From: Xanthomonas sp. 3793
GTDB taxonomy: Bacteria > Pseudomonadota > Gammaproteobacteria > Xanthomonadales > Xanthomonadaceae
Reading direction: 5' to 3'
Length of the DNA: 64,000 nt
Assembly (NCBI RefSeq): GCF_024806835.1
Contig: NZ_JANTYU010000005.1
Coordinates: 1 to 64,000, forward strand
Shown piece after piece: positions 1 to 9,199 of this stretch (position 1 is the first letter of the stretch; the number at the start of each line of letters is the position of its first letter). The notes beneath the pieces were generated by a model. It did no database searches. It saw only the letters and a list, made by a program, of their open reading frames with translations, and had not been told where the DNA came from. Position numbers and translations under genes: made by a program.

Positions 1-66
1 TGAAGAGGAAGTTGCCGCCGCTGCACCTCAATCCGCCGTAGCGTCTTTCCGTGTAGCGAGCCGCCC

Positions 67-94
67 ATCATAGCCGGCTTTTTCGTTTCGTCAA
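67..94 (-). promoter_or_regulatory. Strong sigma-70 promoter, rRNA-operon style, reading out of the window
   Basis: On the minus strand TTGACG (94-89) and TATGAT (72-67) are separated by 16 bases and followed by a GC-rich discriminator (GGGCGGCTCGC). An A/T-rich tract lies farther upstream at about 180-225. This combination is typical of rrn or other stable-RNA promoters. No gene follows inside the 66 remaining bases, so the transcribed unit lies beyond position 1. The rRNA assignment is inference; the hexamers are seen. Confidence 0.6.
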
Positions 95-360
95 CCCTCA
101 ATTTCAAGGAGTTTTCGAACCCTTTCGCTCTGGCTCCGCGTTTGCGGCGTCCGTTGCGTCGGGGGAGGCGAACTATATGCCTGCAAAAGGATTTTGGGAA
201 GCTTTTTGTGAAAAAAATTTCACGGCATTGCCAAATGCTTGCACAGGCACTCGTTTGGTCTTGCAGGACATGCATGCAGACCGATCCGGCCGCTGCTGCA
301 CTCTATATAGAGCGCCACAACAGCGACACGACGTTGCGGCTATGCAGCACAGCCGAAGGC
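95..360. other. Intergenic region downstream of tyrS, no gene seen
   Basis: No coding pattern is convincing here. A short inverted repeat GTGAAA / TTTCAC with a four-base centre lies at 208-223 inside an A/T-rich stretch, upstream of the minus-strand promoter. It may be an UP element or a protein-binding site. Open frames on both strands lack a ribosome site and the codon bias of neighbouring genes. Confidence 0.5.
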
Positions 361-1572
361 TCAACCAGTGATCAACGATACGCGGGCGAAATTGCGTTTG
401 CCGACCTGGATGACTGCCTCGAATCCTGGAGCGAACACACGACCGGCATCCTCGATGACCTCTCCGTCGATCTTGACTGCACGCTCCTTGAGCTTGCGAT
501 TGGCCTCCGAATTGCTCGGCGTGAGTCCGGTAGCCGTCAGCAAACTGGCAATCCGCAGTCCCTCCGCGGGGACCACGACCTCCTGCAATGGCAACAGGCT
601 GGTGTCGCCCTGCCCTGTCACCACGGCGTGCCAACCGGCGATGGCCTGCTCCGCAGTGGCGGCATCGTGGAAGCGTGCGGTGAGTTCACGCGCCAGGCGT
701 AATTTGACATCGCGCGGGTGCAACTCACCGGAGGCGACCTGTTCTTTCAGGCGCGCGGCCTCGGCAACACCGATGTCGAAGGACAACAGATCGATCCAGC
801 GCCAGGTCAGCTCGTCACCGATCTTCATGGTCTTGGTGACGATGTCGATGGCCGGCTCGTTGATGCCGATGTAGTTGCCCAGCGACTTGGACATCTTGGC
901 CACCCCGTCCAGGCCTTCCAGCAGCGGCATGGTCAGCACGACCTGCGGAGCCTGGCCGTAGTGCTCCTGCAGGCCGCGCCCCATCAGCAGGTTGAACTTC
1001 TGATCGGTGCCACCCAGTTCGACGTCCGCCTTCAAGGCCACCGAGTCGTAGCCCTGGACCAGCGGATACAGGAATTCGTGGATGGCGATCGGCTGCTGGC
1101 CGGCAAAGCGCTTGGCGAAATCGTCGCGTTCGAGCATGCGCGCCACCGTGTGCTGCGCGGACAGCTTGATCATGTCCGCTGCGCTCATCTGGCCGAACCA
1201 CTCGGAGTTGAAACGTACCTCGGTGCGTTCGCGATCCAGGATCTTGAAGACCTGCTCTTCATAGGTGCGCGCGTTGGCCAGCACATCGTCGCGACTGAGC
1301 GGCTTGCGGGTGGCGTTCTTGCCGCTCGGATCACCGATCATGCCGGTGAAGTCGCCGATCAGGAAGATCACCTGGTGGCCTAGCTGCTGGAACTGCCGCA
1401 TCTTGTTGAGCAGTACGGTATGGCCCAGATGCAGATCCGGCGCGGTGGGATCGAACCCGGCCTTTACCCGCAGCGGCACGCCCGATTTCAGGCGGGCCTC
1501 GAGCTGATCGGGCTTGAGGATCTCGTCGGCGCCACGGCCGATGAGTGCGAGGGATTCTTCAATAGTGGCCAA
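361..1572 (-). CDS. tyrS: Tyrosyl-tRNA synthetase
   Basis: Charges tRNA-Tyr with tyrosine in the cytoplasm. The 403-residue product has the class I signatures: HLGH at about residue 48 (HIGH motif) and KMSKS at about 226-230. The C-terminal part has an S4-like RNA-binding segment (residues about 335-400, with [13 protein letters not shown]). The length fits the TyrZ-like branch of TyrRS. Translation appears to start at TTG (1572-1570), because no ATG or GTG lies just upstream in frame and GGAG sits about 7 bases before it. It is divergent from the M23 peptidase gene, with 170 bases between them. Confidence 0.96.
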   Translation of the reverse strand: MATIEESLALIGRGADEILKPDQLEARLKSGVPLRVKAGFDPTAPDLHLGHTVLLNKMRQFQQLGHQVIFLIGDFTGMIGDPSGKNATRKPLSRDDVLANARTYEEQVFKILDRERTEVRFNSEWFGQMSAADMIKLSAQHTVARMLERDDFAKRFAGQQPIAIHEFLYPLVQGYDSVALKADVELGGTDQKFNLLMGRGLQEHYGQAPQVVLTMPLLEGLDGVAKMSKSLGNYIGINEPAIDIVTKTMKIGDELTWRWIDLLSFDIGVAEAARLKEQVASGELHPRDVKLRLARELTARFHDAATAEQAIAGWHAVVTGQGDTSLLPLQEVVVPAEGLRIASLLTATGLTPSNSEANRKLKERAVKIDGEVIEDAGRVFAPGFEAVIQVGKRNFARVSLITG

Positions 1573-1668
1573 CCACGGACTCCAGCGGCGTTTGCCGTCA
1601 ACAACGTGAATGATGTTAAACGCGGGTTAATTCCGCGCCAAGTGAAAATAATGAACAGGCTCAATGGT

Positions 1669-1697
1669 TTGACGCGCTGTTACAGGCTGTCTATGGT
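1669..1697 (+). promoter_or_regulatory. Sigma-70 promoter of the M23 peptidase gene
   Basis: TTGACG (1669-1674), a 17-base spacer and TATGGT (1692-1697) stand 46 bases before the ATG at 1743. GAGGAAA near 1729 gives a good ribosome site. The spacing and hexamers are near consensus, so this gene is probably expressed constitutively. Confidence 0.65.
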
Positions 1698-1742
1698 ACC
1701 GGCGATTGGGCTCGCACTTCGAGCCAGCGAGGAAATCCAACG

Positions 1743-3161
1743 ATGCAGAACTCAGAGCAGGGCCGTGCACGCAAGCGGCGCTTCCAAGAACGCCTCCACG
1801 TCCTCCACGACACTGCACTGCATCGCAAGCTCAAGCAGCACCTGCCGGCCGCATTCAATGACCGCTGGACGCGCCGTCACTGGATCCACGCCAGCTTGTT
1901 CGCGACCATCGGTGCGATGGTGGCGACGATCGTGCCAGGCTTTTCCAACGCCATCGACACCCCGCTCTCCAGCCATTCCACGCTGGCGTTGCCGTTGCCG
2001 CCACTGGTGCCCAGCCGCAAGCAGTTGGCGCCGAGCACGGAATGGGAAATCCTGCAGGTCAAGTCGGGGCAGACGCTGAGCACGTTGTTCGGGGAGTTGG
2101 GAATTCCGACCGCGGTGATGTATCAGGTGCTGGCGCATCCTGGCACCAAGGAGGCGTTGACCAAGCTGCGTCCGGGGACCGAGATTGCGTTCGACATGCC
2201 GACGCCGGGTGAGTTGCGGGCACTGCGCTTCGATCGCGACGACAGTCATCGGGTGGAATTGCGCCTGTTGGGCGACAGCGTGCGCGAGAAGGTGACCGAG
2301 CGCGCGACCACCACGCGCACCGTGGTGGCCAGCGGTGAAATCAGCAGCTCGCTGTACGCATCGGCCGGCAAGTCGGGGCTGTCGCCGGCCGCGGTGGCAA
2401 TCATGACCGACGAGATCTTCAAGTACGACATCGACTTCGACAAGGATCTGCAGCCGGGCGACCGTTTCAGCGTGGTGATGGACGAGACCTGGCGCGAGGG
2501 CGAGCGGATCAACACCGGCGACATCCTGGCGGCGACCTTCACCACCGGCGGGAAGACCTATACCGGCTTCCGCTTCGAGCGCGCCGGCAAGCCGGCCGAG
2601 TACTACGACATCACCGGACGGCCGTTGAAGAAGAGCTTCATCCGCATGCCGGTGGCCTATAGCCGCATCAGCTCCACCTTCGGTGCACGCAAGCATCCGG
2701 TTCTGGGCACGATGCGCATGCACAAGGGTGTGGATTACGCGGCCGCATCGGGCACGCCGATCATGGCGGCCGGCGATGCGCGGGTGGTGTTCGTCGGCAC
2801 CCAGCGCGGCTATGGCAATGTGGTGATCCTGGATCACGGAAAGAACTACAGCACGCTGTATGGGCACATGTCGCGCTTCGGCAAGATCAAGGCCGGGCAG
2901 CGCATCAATCAGGGCACGGTGATCGGCTATGTCGGCATGACCGGCCTGGCGACCGGCCCGCATCTGCACTACGAATTCCGCGTCGCCGGGCAGCAGCGCA
3001 ACCCGATGTCGGTGACGATGCCGCCGCCGGAGCCGCTGCAAGGCGCCGAGTTGGCCGCCTTCCGTGCACAGACTGCACCGGCCATGGCGCGTATCGAAGG
3101 CATGGAAAAGATGATCTATGCCGATGCCGGCAAGACTGCCAGGGGCAAGCCGCGCGGTTGA
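1743..3161 (+). CDS. M23 (LytM/MepM-like) peptidoglycan endopeptidase
   Basis: Zinc metallopeptidase predicted to cut peptide cross-links in the murein sacculus. The 472 residues start with a basic cytoplasmic tail and one membrane segment (about 47-65). A LysM/OapA-like domain follows (about 100-150), then a linker domain, then the M23 domain from about 330. That domain shows the zinc ligands of HKGVD and HLHYE plus the YGHM segment. The layout matches E. coli MepM (YebA). Its place between tyrS and anmK links it to cell-wall turnover, as AnmK recycles anhydro-MurNAc. Which cross-link it cuts cannot be read from the sequence. Confidence 0.9.
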   Translation: MQNSEQGRARKRRFQERLHVLHDTALHRKLKQHLPAAFNDRWTRRHWIHASLFATIGAMVATIVPGFSNAIDTPLSSHSTLALPLPPLVPSRKQLAPSTEWEILQVKSGQTLSTLFGELGIPTAVMYQVLAHPGTKEALTKLRPGTEIAFDMPTPGELRALRFDRDDSHRVELRLLGDSVREKVTERATTTRTVVASGEISSSLYASAGKSGLSPAAVAIMTDEIFKYDIDFDKDLQPGDRFSVVMDETWREGERINTGDILAATFTTGGKTYTGFRFERAGKPAEYYDITGRPLKKSFIRMPVAYSRISSTFGARKHPVLGTMRMHKGVDYAAASGTPIMAAGDARVVFVGTQRGYGNVVILDHGKNYSTLYGHMSRFGKIKAGQRINQGTVIGYVGMTGLATGPHLHYEFRVAGQQRNPMSVTMPPPEPLQGAELAAFRAQTAPAMARIEGMEKMIYADAGKTARGKPRG

Positions 3162-3178
3162 GGGCTCCGGCGAGCCCT
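3161..3178 (+). terminator. Hairpin at the end of the M23 gene
   Basis: AGGGCTC-CGGC-GAGCCCT forms a 7-bp stem that begins on the last base of the stop codon. No T-run follows, so it may be a Rho-assisted end or an mRNA-stabilising hairpin rather than a full intrinsic terminator. Confidence 0.4.
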
Positions 3179-3640
3179 AACCGGCGCGATCGCACTGGTC
3201 CGGGCACCGCCGCGCCAGGCGAATGCAGCTGGACAAGTTGACTTGAGACTGCGCGTCGCTCTTGGCAGTGACCGCATTCGGTACGAATGTCCGCACCCAT
3301 CCGCCTGTCAGCAAACTGTCGCATCGGCGCGAAGCGGTAAACACGTAGGCGACGCCTTTAGAGCGGCCAGCACACCCGCTATGCAGCGACCAGGTAGACG
3401 CTGCCGGTGCTCGCTGCGGCCCGTATCACTGGTTTGCGAGTTCCCAGCGCGCCGTCCGCGTATCTGACGAGTACTCGCGACGCTTTGTTGGCTGCTCCCA
3501 GATGGTCGCGCGGATTCCTGGTTACTGGCGGCCTTCGTTCGGTCAGGGGCGCCGTCCTTTCGGCCGGACCCATCGGCAGCCAGTTGACGGCCTCGTCCAG
3601 GCTGCACAAGCTGCACGACCGCTGCGCATCTGGCCCTGGC
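3179..3640. other. Intergenic region before anmK, no gene seen
   Basis: The anmK frame is open upstream to 3407, but the protein family starts at the ATG at 3641, so the extra 78 codons are probably untranslated. No convincing small gene, RNA or repeat was found here. Confidence 0.5.
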
Positions 3641-4774
3641 ATGACCGTTCTGGAACACGAAAACTCCGCGCTCTATCTGGGCCTGATGTCGGGCACCAGC
3701 GCCGATGGCATCGATGCCGCGCTGGTACGTTTTGCCGATGACAGCCACCGACGCTGCGAACTGGTTGCAGGCATGACGGTGCCGTGGGCGCCGCAGCTGC
3801 GCGAGACGCTGGTTGCGCTGGGCCAGGGCGCCGAGACCATCGCCATCGATGCGCTGGGCCGGCTGGATGCGCAGGTGGGTCTGGCCTTTGCGGCGGCGGC
3901 CAAGCAACTGATCGATGCCAGTGGCATTGCGCGACAGCGCATCCGCGCGATCGGCTCGCATGGGCAGACCATCCGCCACCGGCCGAACGGGGATCCGGCC
4001 TTTACCTGGCAGATCGGCGATGCCAGCCGGATCGCCGAGCACACCGGCCTGACCACGGTGGCCGATTTCCGCCGCCGCGATGTCGCTGCCGGTGGACAGG
4101 GCGCGCCGCTGATGCCGGCGTTTCATCTGGCGATGCTGGGGGCCGGCGATGAAGACCGCGCGGTGCTCAACCTGGGCGGCATCGGCAACCTGACGCTGAT
4201 CCCGCGCGACGGCACGGTACTGGGCTTCGATACCGGGCCGGCCAACGCGCTGCTGGACAGCTGGTGCCAGCAGCATCACGGCACCGCGTTCGATGCCGAC
4301 GGTGCGTTTGCGGCCAGCGGCCAGGTGGATGCGCGCCTGCTGCAGGCGTTGCTGGCCGACCCATGGTTTGCGCTGGCGCCGCCCAAGAGCACCGGGCGCG
4401 AGCAGTTCCACCTGGCCTGGGTGATGCAGGCGATGGGCGATGCGCGCCTGCGCCCGGCCGATGTGCAGGCGACCGTGCTGGAACTCACCGCAGCCACCGT
4501 GGCCGACGCCTTGCTGCGACTGCAACCGCAGACCCGCCGCGTGCTGGTGTGCGGCGGCGGCGTGCGCAATCCGGTGCTGATGACTCGCCTGGCGGCGCGG
4601 CTGCCGGGGGTGGTGGTGGAATCCAGCGCGCGGCATGGGCTGGATCCGGATTATCTGGAAGCGATGGGGTTTGCCTGGCTGGCGGCCGAACTCCTGGCCG
4701 GGCGCCCGGCAAACCTGCCGTCGGTCACCGGCGCGGCGGGACCGCGGTTGCTGGGGGCGATCCATCCGGCATGA
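3641..4774 (+). CDS. anmK: Anhydro-N-acetylmuramic acid kinase
   Basis: Phosphorylates and opens 1,6-anhydro-MurNAc to MurNAc-6-phosphate in cell-wall recycling. The 377-residue product from ATG 3641 has the glycine-rich N-terminal [17 protein letters not shown] segment of the ASKHA fold. It also has the [12 protein letters not shown] phosphate loop, [12 protein letters not shown] (catalytic Asp) and a C-terminal [12 protein letters not shown] motif. The ATG at 3641 is preferred over the longer open frame because the family begins with the segment that follows it. It lies between the M23 peptidase and a convergent AmpG-type permease gene, which makes a coherent murein-recycling cluster. Confidence 0.95.
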   Translation: MTVLEHENSALYLGLMSGTSADGIDAALVRFADDSHRRCELVAGMTVPWAPQLRETLVALGQGAETIAIDALGRLDAQVGLAFAAAAKQLIDASGIARQRIRAIGSHGQTIRHRPNGDPAFTWQIGDASRIAEHTGLTTVADFRRRDVAAGGQGAPLMPAFHLAMLGAGDEDRAVLNLGGIGNLTLIPRDGTVLGFDTGPANALLDSWCQQHHGTAFDADGAFAASGQVDARLLQALLADPWFALAPPKSTGREQFHLAWVMQAMGDARLRPADVQATVLELTAATVADALLRLQPQTRRVLVCGGGVRNPVLMTRLAARLPGVVVESSARHGLDPDYLEAMGFAWLAAELLAGRPANLPSVTGAAGPRLLGAIHPA

Positions 4775-4988
4775 GGGTCCTCCCAGGCCATTGCCAGCAG
4801 CCGGCACAAGAGGATTAGGCGGTTGGGGCGAACGTGCGCTGGGGCCGGCTGCCGTCCGGGCATGGAACGGACTTGCCTGCCGCCGATTTTCTGGCCCCGC
4901 TAGCAAGGGCCGGAAGCGCTTCACCACTGCATGTGTTGCGAATCGGCCCTTCCAACTCTGCCTGACAGCCGCCGCAGCTCGCCTGTCG

Positions 4989-5216
4989 CTAGGGATTATT
5001 CCCGGCCGGCAACGCCTTGAGTGCGGCAATCGCTTCGGCCAGGGCATCGACTTCCGGATGCTGCAGGCCGCCGGTGACTTCGTATTCGCTGGCGAACAGG
5101 CCCTGTTCGAGCAGATGCATGACGGTCTGGTGCTGGGTCCAGCCGCGTGCGGCGGAAATGCGGCGGATGCGGTCCACCAGCAGCGGATCGATGTCACGCA
5201 ACACCAGATCGGTCAT
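4989..5216 (-). CDS. Small ribbon-helix-helix-like protein
   Basis: This 75-residue product begins with a strand-helix-helix pattern (LVLRDIDPLLVDRIRRISAARGWT then QTVMHLLEQGL) reminiscent of FitA/Arc-type DNA-binding antitoxins. The tail is Ala-rich and helical. No toxin gene stands beside it: the gene follows the AmpG-like gene on the same strand after 58 bases. It could be a solitary RHH regulator or an orphan antitoxin. The family assignment is from pattern only. Confidence 0.6.
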   Translation of the reverse strand: MTDLVLRDIDPLLVDRIRRISAARGWTQHQTVMHLLEQGLFASEYEVTGGLQHPEVDALAEAIAALKALPAGNNP

Positions 5217-5274
5217 GCCCTTCCTCGTGCGATGCAGTGCCCCGTCGGCATCATCGACAACCTTGACGGCGGTT

Positions 5275-6570
5275 TCAATCCGGTTGCCTGTCGTGTGCCA
5301 GCAGGCGTGGCCAGAGCCAGGCGAGCAGGGCCAGCGTGGGAACCACGGTCAGGGCACTGAGGATGAAGAAGGTGCTGTAGGAGGTGGCCTCGACCAGGAA
5401 CCCGGACACACCGCCGGCGAATTTGCCCGGCAGATTGGCCAGCGACACCAGCAGGGCGTACTGAGTGGCGGTGAAATTGCGATTTGTCAGCGATGACATG
5501 AAGGCCACCAGCACGGTACCGGCGAACCCCTGGAACAGATTGTCGGCACTGAGTGCGGCGTAGAACGCCCACAATTTGCCAGGGTTCTGCGCCATCAGCA
5601 AAAACGCCAGGTTGGACAGCGCCACGCCCAGGGCGGCCACAAGCAGCATGCGACGGAAACCGAACGCCGCCACCGCCGCACCGCCGGCGAACGCGCCGAC
5701 GATGCCCATCCATACACCGAACAGCTTGGACACGGTGGCGATGTCGGCCTTGGTGTAGCCAGAATCCATATAGAACGGCCCGGCCATCACGCCGATCACC
5801 TGATCCGGGAACTTGAACAGGCCGACAAATGCCAGCAGGACGATGCCCAGCACCAGTCCATTGCTGGAGAAGAAACTGGAAATGGGCTGCCAGAATGCGC
5901 CGGCCACGTCGATGCGACGCACCACCGTGACCAGCGGCCGGTCCGGCTCGCGGCATACCAGGGTGGTGATGATCGGCAGCAGCATCAGCGCCGACATGGC
6001 CAGGTACGCCGAAGTCCAGTTGAGGTATTCGGCCAGGTACAGCGCCCCGGCGCCACCGAGGATCAGGCCGACCCGATAGCCCAGGGTGTAGGTCGCCGCC
6101 AAGGCCGCCTGCGCCGTGTCCGGGGCAATTTCGATGCGGTAGGCATCCACCACCGAATCCTGCGTGGCGCCCCAGAACGAGGCGAACAGCACCCAGGCGA
6201 CCAGGCCGGTGACACTCATGTCCGGGCGCGAAAACGCCAGTGCGAACAGGCCGGCGGTGACGCCGAGTTGCGAGACCAGCAGCCAGGAACGCCGGCGGCC
6301 CAGAAACGCGGTGATCGGGAACGCATAGCGGTCGATCAGCGGCGCCCACAGGAACTTGAGCAGATAGAAGAAGCTGGCAAGGCTGATCAGGCCGATGCTG
6401 CCCAGGTCCAGCCCGACATCACGCAACCGTGTGGACAGCGTTTGCGAGGCGATCAGCAAGAACGGCAGGCCGCTGCCGAAACCCAGCAATGCCATGGTCG
6501 CCGCCGATGGCGTGGCGAAGGCTTGCCGGATGCCACGCAGGCCTTTGTACTTGGGTGCGGGCTTGCTCAT
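5275..6570 (-). CDS. ampG: AmpG-like muropeptide permease (MFS)
   Basis: Inner-membrane transporter expected to import GlcNAc-anhydroMurNAc (peptides) released during wall turnover. The 431 residues contain about twelve hydrophobic segments. The N-terminal family signature covers GFGSGLPFLLIASQTLS, then FLWAPLIDRY and the WGATQDSVVDAYRIE stretch typical of AmpG. It converges with anmK, whose substrate it would supply. Several AmpG paralogues occur in related genomes, so the exact substrate is inferred from family and context. Confidence 0.88.
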   Translation of the reverse strand: MSKPAPKYKGLRGIRQAFATPSAATMALLGFGSGLPFLLIASQTLSTRLRDVGLDLGSIGLISLASFFYLLKFLWAPLIDRYAFPITAFLGRRRSWLLVSQLGVTAGLFALAFSRPDMSVTGLVAWVLFASFWGATQDSVVDAYRIEIAPDTAQAALAATYTLGYRVGLILGGAGALYLAEYLNWTSAYLAMSALMLLPIITTLVCREPDRPLVTVVRRIDVAGAFWQPISSFFSSNGLVLGIVLLAFVGLFKFPDQVIGVMAGPFYMDSGYTKADIATVSKLFGVWMGIVGAFAGGAAVAAFGFRRMLLVAALGVALSNLAFLLMAQNPGKLWAFYAALSADNLFQGFAGTVLVAFMSSLTNRNFTATQYALLVSLANLPGKFAGGVSGFLVEATSYSTFFILSALTVVPTLALLAWLWPRLLAHDRQPD

Positions 6571-6811
6571 GCGTGCGGCCGGTGGGATCGGATGCTGGTC
6601 GGTGCAGTGCGGGCAGTGTTACCGACCGCGGCGCGGGCCGGGCTGACGCAAACGCACAATCGGCTCCCTGAAGGATCTGCAGCCCTCGCGCTGCGGCGGG
6701 CTACCGCCCGCATGCACGTGATGCCTGACTGCGCCACGCCACTGGGAGTACGCCAATTCTGAGTAGCGACACTCCCGCCCCGTCTCGCGCCGACCCACTG
6801 CGCGGCCTCAC

Positions 6812-7612
6812 TCACAGCGCGTAATCCACGACATACGGTGCATGGTCGGAGAAGCGCTGCTCGCGATAGATCGCGCAGGCCTGCAGTGCGTCGCGCAGGC
6901 CGGGGGTGACCAGTTGGTAGTCGATGCGCCAACCGACATTGTTGGCGCGCGCGGCGCCGCGGTTGCTCCACCAGGTGTAGTCCTCGCCCTGCGGATGCAG
7001 GACGCGGTAGCTGTCGACCCAGCCACGGCCATCGGCAGCGCTGGCGTCGCTTGCCGCGTCGGCGCACAGGCCATTGAGCCAATCGCGCTCGGGCGGCAGG
7101 CAGCCGGAATTCTTCTGGTTGGATTTCCAGTTCTTGATGTCCAGCGCCGAGCGCACGATGTTCCAGTCGCCGCACAGCACGTACTGCCGGCCGCTGGCTA
7201 GCCATTCGTCCAGGATCGGCCGCAGCCATTCCATCACCTGGAACTTGTAGCCCTGGCGCAGTTCGCCGGAGGAGCCGGACGGGATATAGAAGGACACCAC
7301 GCTGAGGTTTCCAAAACGCGCTTCGATGTAGCGGCCTTCTTCGTCGAACTCCGGCCAGCCCAGTGCGGTGCGCACTTCGTCGGGCGCCTGTTTGGCGTAG
7401 ATCGCCACGCCGCTATAGCCCTTCTTGGTGCTGGCGTCGCGAAACCAGGCCTTGTAGCCGGCAGGCAGGAACTCCGGGCCGGCCAGCTGATGTTCCTGCG
7501 CCTTGGTCTCCTGGATGCACAACACGTCCGCGTTCTGGGTGGCGAACCAATCGAAGAAGCCTTTGCTGGCGGCCGAGCGCAGGCCGTTGGCGTTGAAACT
7601 GATGATGCGCAT
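6812..7612 (-). CDS. xth: Exodeoxyribonuclease III (AP endonuclease family)
   Basis: Repair nuclease that cuts at abasic sites and degrades 3' ends. The 266-residue product has the EEP-fold signatures: MRIISFNANGLRSA at the start, LCIQETKAQ (metal-binding Glu), VLCGDWNIVRSALDIKNWK, and a terminal FSDHAPYVVDYAL with the catalytic Asp-His. The ATG at 7612-7610 matches the family start; the longer open frame to 7708 covers repeat DNA. It is divergent from pyrE. Confidence 0.95.
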   Translation of the reverse strand: MRIISFNANGLRSAASKGFFDWFATQNADVLCIQETKAQEHQLAGPEFLPAGYKAWFRDASTKKGYSGVAIYAKQAPDEVRTALGWPEFDEEGRYIEARFGNLSVVSFYIPSGSSGELRQGYKFQVMEWLRPILDEWLASGRQYVLCGDWNIVRSALDIKNWKSNQKNSGCLPPERDWLNGLCADAASDASAADGRGWVDSYRVLHPQGEDYTWWSNRGAARANNVGWRIDYQLVTPGLRDALQACAIYREQRFSDHAPYVVDYAL

Positions 7613-7624
7613 GGATGAAGAGCC

Positions 7625-7731
7625 GGGATTCGGGAATGGGGATTGGAGATTCGTGAAAGCGTACCGCATCGGCGGATGCCGCAAGGCGCGACCGGCTATG
7701 CTTTCCAATCCCGAATCCCCACTCCCATCTC
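7625..7731. repeat. Inverted pair of GGGATTC-type short repeats
   Basis: 7625-7652 reads GGGATTC, GGGAATG, GGGATTG, GAGATTC in a row. 7703-7731 carries the same type of units on the other strand (CCAATCC, CGAATCC and so on). Together they flank about 50 bases between the divergent xth and pyrE genes and could pair into a long imperfect stem. The same unit recurs at 13809-13871. Confidence 0.6.
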
Positions 7732-7737
7732 GTCACC

Positions 7738-8397
7738 ATGACCGATCACCGCACCCGCTTCCTGCAGCTGGCCCTGGGCGCCGATGCCCTGCGCTTTGGC
7801 GAGTTCACGCTCAAGTCCGGGCGGCTCAGCCCGTACTTCTTCAACGCCGGGCGCTTCGATTCCGGGGCCAAGACCGCGCAGCTGGCGCAGTGCTATGCCG
7901 ATGCGATCGATGCGGCCGGGGTGGACTTCGACCTGCTGTTCGGCCCGGCCTACAAGGGCATCCCGCTGGCGACGGCGCTGGCCTGTGCCTATGCCGGGCG
8001 CGGGCGCGATCTGCCGCTGGCGTTCAACCGCAAGGAGGCCAAGGACCATGGCGAGGGCGGCAGCCTGATCGGTGCGCCGCTGGCCGGGCGCAAGGTCCTG
8101 ATCGTCGATGACGTGATCACCGCCGGCACCGCGATCCGCGAGGCGCTGGGCATCATCCGTGGCGCCGGCGGCATCCCGTCCGGGATCGTGGTGGCGCTGG
8201 ACCGGCAGGAGATCGCCTCCGAGCAGGACCGCCGCTCGGCGGCGCAGGCGGTGGCGGCCGAGGCCGGCATTGCGGTGATCGCGGTGGCCAACCTCGCCGA
8301 CCTGCTTGCTTTTGCGGCAGGAAACGCCGACCTTGTCGACTACCGGGAACCGCTGCTGGCCTATCGTGGCCGCTACGGAACCGACACCACAGGCTGA
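7738..8397 (+). CDS. pyrE: Orotate phosphoribosyltransferase
   Basis: Converts orotate and PRPP to OMP in pyrimidine synthesis. The 219-residue product has the PRPP-binding loop VLIVDDVITAGTA (about 120-132). It also has the N-terminal FTLKSGRLSPYFFNAG segment and the catalytic-loop region FNRKEAKDHGEGG. Length and motif order are normal for bacterial PyrE. It starts at the ATG at 7738, just after the GGGATTC-type repeat. Confidence 0.97.
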   Translation: MTDHRTRFLQLALGADALRFGEFTLKSGRLSPYFFNAGRFDSGAKTAQLAQCYADAIDAAGVDFDLLFGPAYKGIPLATALACAYAGRGRDLPLAFNRKEAKDHGEGGSLIGAPLAGRKVLIVDDVITAGTAIREALGIIRGAGGIPSGIVVALDRQEIASEQDRRSAAQAVAAEAGIAVIAVANLADLLAFAAGNADLVDYREPLLAYRGRYGTDTTG

Positions 8398-8419
8398 CGG
8401 CAGGCGACAGGGGGCTGCG

Positions 8420-9085
8420 ATGATGCCGAGACACCAACGTTTGGCGTTACTCGCCGCCGTGACGGCCGCTGTCATGGCGGTGCCGGTCGGTGCGCAGGAC
8501 AAGCCTGCCGCCAAGAAGTTGTATTGCTGGAACCAGAACGGCGCCCGGGTGTGCAGCGACACGCTGCCACCGGAAGCGGTGAACCAGGCGCGCGACGAGT
8601 TCAACGTCAAAAGTGGCATGCGCAGCGCCGAGGTGCAACGCGCGATGAGCAGCGACGAGCGTGCTGCGGCAGCGGCCAATGAACAACAACGCCAGGCCGA
8701 TCTGGCCGCCGAGCAGATGCGCAAGCGCACCGACCAGGCCATGTTGATGTCGTATCAAAGCGAGGACGACCTGCGCCGGGTGTTCAACGAGCGCATTGCC
8801 ATCGTGGACAACAACATCCACACCGCGCGCTTCAATGTGACCAGCCTGCGCGAAGGCCTGGCCAGCATGTTGCGCGCCGCCGGCGACCGCGAGCTGGCCG
8901 GCCAGGCCGTGGCCGACAAGCTGGCCGGCGACATCCAGCAACGCCATCGCGAACTGATGGCGCAGTTGCGACTGCAGACCAGCTTCGAACAACAGCGCAC
9001 CGCGCTGGACGGCGAAATCGCCGATATCCTGCAGCGCTACCGGGCCATGAAGGAACCGCCCGGCGCCGCCTCGCCCGCGGGCTGA
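8420..9085 (+). CDS. Exported DUF4124-like protein
   Basis: The 221-residue product has a signal peptide (hydrophobic LALLAAVTAAVMAVPVGA, probable cleavage near AQ-DK). It then has a short KLYCWNQNGARVCSDTLPPEA segment resembling the N-terminal domain of DUF4124 proteins. The rest is a long charged helical region rich in Gln, Ala and Arg, probably a periplasmic coiled coil. Two ATGs overlap at 8420 and 8423; GACAGGGGG just upstream supports either. It lies between pyrE and parA. Function unknown. Confidence 0.75.
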   Translation: MMPRHQRLALLAAVTAAVMAVPVGAQDKPAAKKLYCWNQNGARVCSDTLPPEAVNQARDEFNVKSGMRSAEVQRAMSSDERAAAAANEQQRQADLAAEQMRKRTDQAMLMSYQSEDDLRRVFNERIAIVDNNIHTARFNVTSLREGLASMLRAAGDRELAGQAVADKLAGDIQQRHRELMAQLRLQTSFEQQRTALDGEIADILQRYRAMKEPPGAASPAG

Positions 9086-9199
9086 ACCGCACGGCGTCAT
9101 TCCCGCTTGTCCGATGCCCCGCCGCTGGCGGCATTTCCCGATCCGACGCCCTGCCCGCATAATGGCCGGTCTTACTCCTTGCCCACGAGGCTCTCCCGC

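Noticed and set aside
3308..5197. Very long minus-strand open frame opposite anmK
   Set aside because: It is the antisense shadow of a high-GC gene: composition is Arg/Gln/Ala-rich and shapeless, there is no ribosome site, and it covers a well-supported gene on the other strand.
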